The notes beneath the pieces are model-generated. The model did not search any database and was not told where the DNA came from. It saw nothing but the letters and a program-made list of their open reading frames with translations. Below are positions 21,836-22,978 of a DNA stretch of 22,978 nt, piece after piece; the first letter of the stretch is position 1, and each line of letters begins with the position of its first letter. The translations under genes and the position numbers were made by a program. Origin of the DNA: an uncultured Mycoplasmatota bacterium (GTDB taxonomy: Bacteria; Bacillota_I; Bacilli_A; RF39; UBA660); contig CAMMBO010000007.1 of assembly GCA_946494435.1 (NCBI GenBank), positions 1 to 22,978 of the forward strand, given 5' to 3'.

Positions 21836-22750
21836 CTAATACAATTCTTTTGGTAATATTTTATCAAGTGCTTCACTAATTACTTCACTTGACTCTTCTA
21901 ATTTTTCTTCTTCATCACTAGTTAATTTTATATTAATAACTTTCTCTATTCCATTTTTACCTATAATACATGGTGTTGAAAGGTATACATCATAAGTTGT
22001 ATTATAATTTGATACTGGATATACTTTCTTTAAGTCATTTAGAATACATAAAGTAAGTTCTAAAAGACATGATGCTACTCCATCACTAGTATAACCTTTA
22101 TGTTTAACAATAATGCCACCCATATGCCGCGTTTCATACTCAAGTTCTTCTTTTTCATCAAGTGATAAAAATCTATTTAAGTTTTCTAAACCTATATTAG
22201 CATTACTCCAGGCGACAAACTGACTATTACCATGTTCTCCTAAAACATAAACATTTATATCATTAGGTTTAACTTTAATTTTTTTACTGATTAATGACTT
22301 TAATCTTGCTGTATCTAACATTGTTCCAGTACCTATTACTCTATTATAAGGATAATCCGTATAATGAGCGATTAACTCTGTTATAACATCTAAAGGGTTA
22401 CAAGCGACTAAAACAATACCTTTAAAGGATGTATCTCTTAATTTATTAGTAATATCAACTACTATCTCATTCGCTTTATCTAAATCACTCATTCTATCCT
22501 TTGTAGACTGGGGAACACCTGCAGTTATTACAACTATATCGGCATCATCACAATCACTATAATCACCAAGTTTTAAACTGATATTGCCATTTCTATAGAC
22601 TAAAGATTGTTCTAAATCAAGTATTTCACCTTCAAGTCTCTCTTCATCTACATCAATTAAACTTATATCAACATTTATATCAGTCATACATAACTTTTTT
22701 AAGTACGCAAGTCCTACATTACCACAACCTATAATTACAACTTTCTTCAT
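21836..22750 (-). CDS. ldh: L-lactate dehydrogenase-like NAD-dependent enzyme
   Basis: The enzyme reduces pyruvate to L-lactate with NADH, regenerating NAD in fermentation. The N-terminal Rossmann fold starts with VVIIGCGNVGLAYL, followed by the NAD-binding acid LIDVDEERLEGE. The active-site loop reads ITAGVPQSTKDRMSDLDKAN. Gln at the substrate-specificity position favours lactate over malate dehydrogenase, and the Arg is catalytic. Further signatures are ACNPLDVIT, RVIGTGTMLDTAR and VLGEHGNSQ with the catalytic His. Asn after HG replaces the usual Asp, a small oddity. The frame is open to a TTG at 22759. GAAGG is 10 bases from the ATG at 22750 (MKKVVIIG), the family-like start, which I use. 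The product is 304 residues, near normal. Malate or another 2-hydroxyacid cannot be fully excluded. Confidence 0.85.
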   Translation of the reverse strand: MKKVVIIGCGNVGLAYLKKLCMTDINVDISLIDVDEERLEGEILDLEQSLVYRNGNISLKLGDYSDCDDADIVVITAGVPQSTKDRMSDLDKANEIVVDITNKLRDTSFKGIVLVACNPLDVITELIAHYTDYPYNRVIGTGTMLDTARLKSLISKKIKVKPNDINVYVLGEHGNSQFVAWSNANIGLENLNRFLSLDEKEELEYETRHMGGIIVKHKGYTSDGVASCLLELTLCILNDLKKVYPVSNYNTTYDVYLSTPCIIGKNGIEKVINIKLTSDEEEKLEESSEVISEALDKILPKELY

Positions 22751-22805
22751 CTTCATCAATCCTTCTATAATTAGTCTATCACAGTTTTTAATAATTATAA
22801 AGAAA

Positions 22806-22829
22806 AAGACGAATGCATTTACTCGTCTT
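22806..22829 (-). terminator. Terminator of the gene entering from the right edge
   Basis: AAGACGA and TCGTCTT pair around a 10-nt loop. The minus strand continues with TTTTTC. It lies about 60 bp past the stop of the partial gene. Confidence 0.65.
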
Positions 22830-22850
22830 CTCTTTAACTGTTTCTATATC

Positions 22851-22882
22851 AAGTTATTTTGTTAAAACGAAATAACTTTTTT
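22851..22882 (+). terminator. Second hairpin with a plus-strand T run
   Basis: AAGTTATTT and AAATAACTT pair (9 bp, extendable by a few pairs) and are followed by TTTTTT on the plus strand. No plus-strand gene ends nearby, so it may shield the region or form part of the 3' UTR of the partial minus-strand gene. Confidence 0.4.
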
Positions 22883-22889
22883 AAAGCAG

Positions 22890-22978
22890 TTATACATCTT
22901 TACTCTTAAAAGCTTTAAAGAACTTACTCCATACTTTTTCATTAGAATAATTAAGTATTCCTACTTTATATACTTTAA
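22890..22978 (-). CDS. C-terminal end of a gene cut by the window edge
   Basis: The minus strand is open from the right edge to a TAA at 22890-22892 and gives about 28 residues ending in FFKAFKSKDV. The stretch is basic and aromatic (YSNEKVWSKFFKAF). It is followed by two hairpins, as expected at a gene end. Nothing identifies the family from so few residues. Confidence 0.5.
   Translation of the reverse strand, partial: KVYKVGILNYSNEKVWSKFFKAFKSKDV

Noticed and set aside
22760..22800. A TATAAT-like sequence upstream of the lactate dehydrogenase-like gene.
   Set aside because: There is no -35 at a proper distance, and such matches are frequent in this AT-rich DNA, so I did not list a promoter. 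A redox (Rex) operator was also sought and not seen.

Overview
The window is strongly AT-rich, uses TGG for Trp and TGA as stop, and has Firmicutes-type promoters (TTGACA/TATAAT) and purine-rich ribosome binding sites. A YlbL-like Lon/PDZ protease divergent from a YlbJ-like sporulation membrane protein, a LexA box of the Bacillus type, a YolD/UvrX-like pair and dockerin/cohesin domains all point to a low-GC Firmicute. An uncultured gut member of the Bacilli or a neighbouring class is my inference.

Region 1 (1-8.7 kb) looks accessory. It starts with a complete IS4-family element (3-1544). The element has inserted into the 3' end of a toxin gene (1533-1955). Upstream of that gene lie a terminator, two contiguous 49-bp hairpin repeats and a strong promoter. 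This is the layout of a type III toxin-antitoxin locus (CptIN/ToxIN-like: RNA antitoxin plus endoribonuclease). Next come an unrecognised membrane protein, a YolD-like gene overlapping a Y-family translesion polymerase under a near-perfect SOS box, an AlbA_2/HATPase/HTH regulator whose promoter carries three 11-bp direct repeats, and a nucleoside 2-deoxyribosyltransferase-like domain fused to a large unknown C-terminal region. The region ends at the 3' end of a tRNA-Leu(GAG).

Region 2 (8.8-15.9 kb) is a cell-surface module. A four-gene minus-strand operon encodes a secreted glucosaminidase with an SH3-like domain and a C-terminal type I dockerin, a membrane-anchored cohesin-domain protein, a small membrane coiled-coil protein and a phosphodiester-glycosidase (NAGPA) protein. 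Divergent from it is a LytR-CpsA-Psr (LCP) protein with an extra solute-binding-like segment and a PASTA-like domain. The obvious hypothesis is that the dockerin autolysin docks onto the membrane cohesin.

Region 3 (15.9-22.98 kb) holds a DUF4143 protein that has lost its ATPase domain, the YlbL-like protease, the YlbJ-like membrane protein, two type IV prepilin-like genes, a divergent PilB/GspE-type ATPase with a TTG start, a small membrane protein, an L-lactate dehydrogenase-like gene, and the 3' end of a gene that runs off the right edge.

All identifications come from reading motifs by eye. No database search was run.
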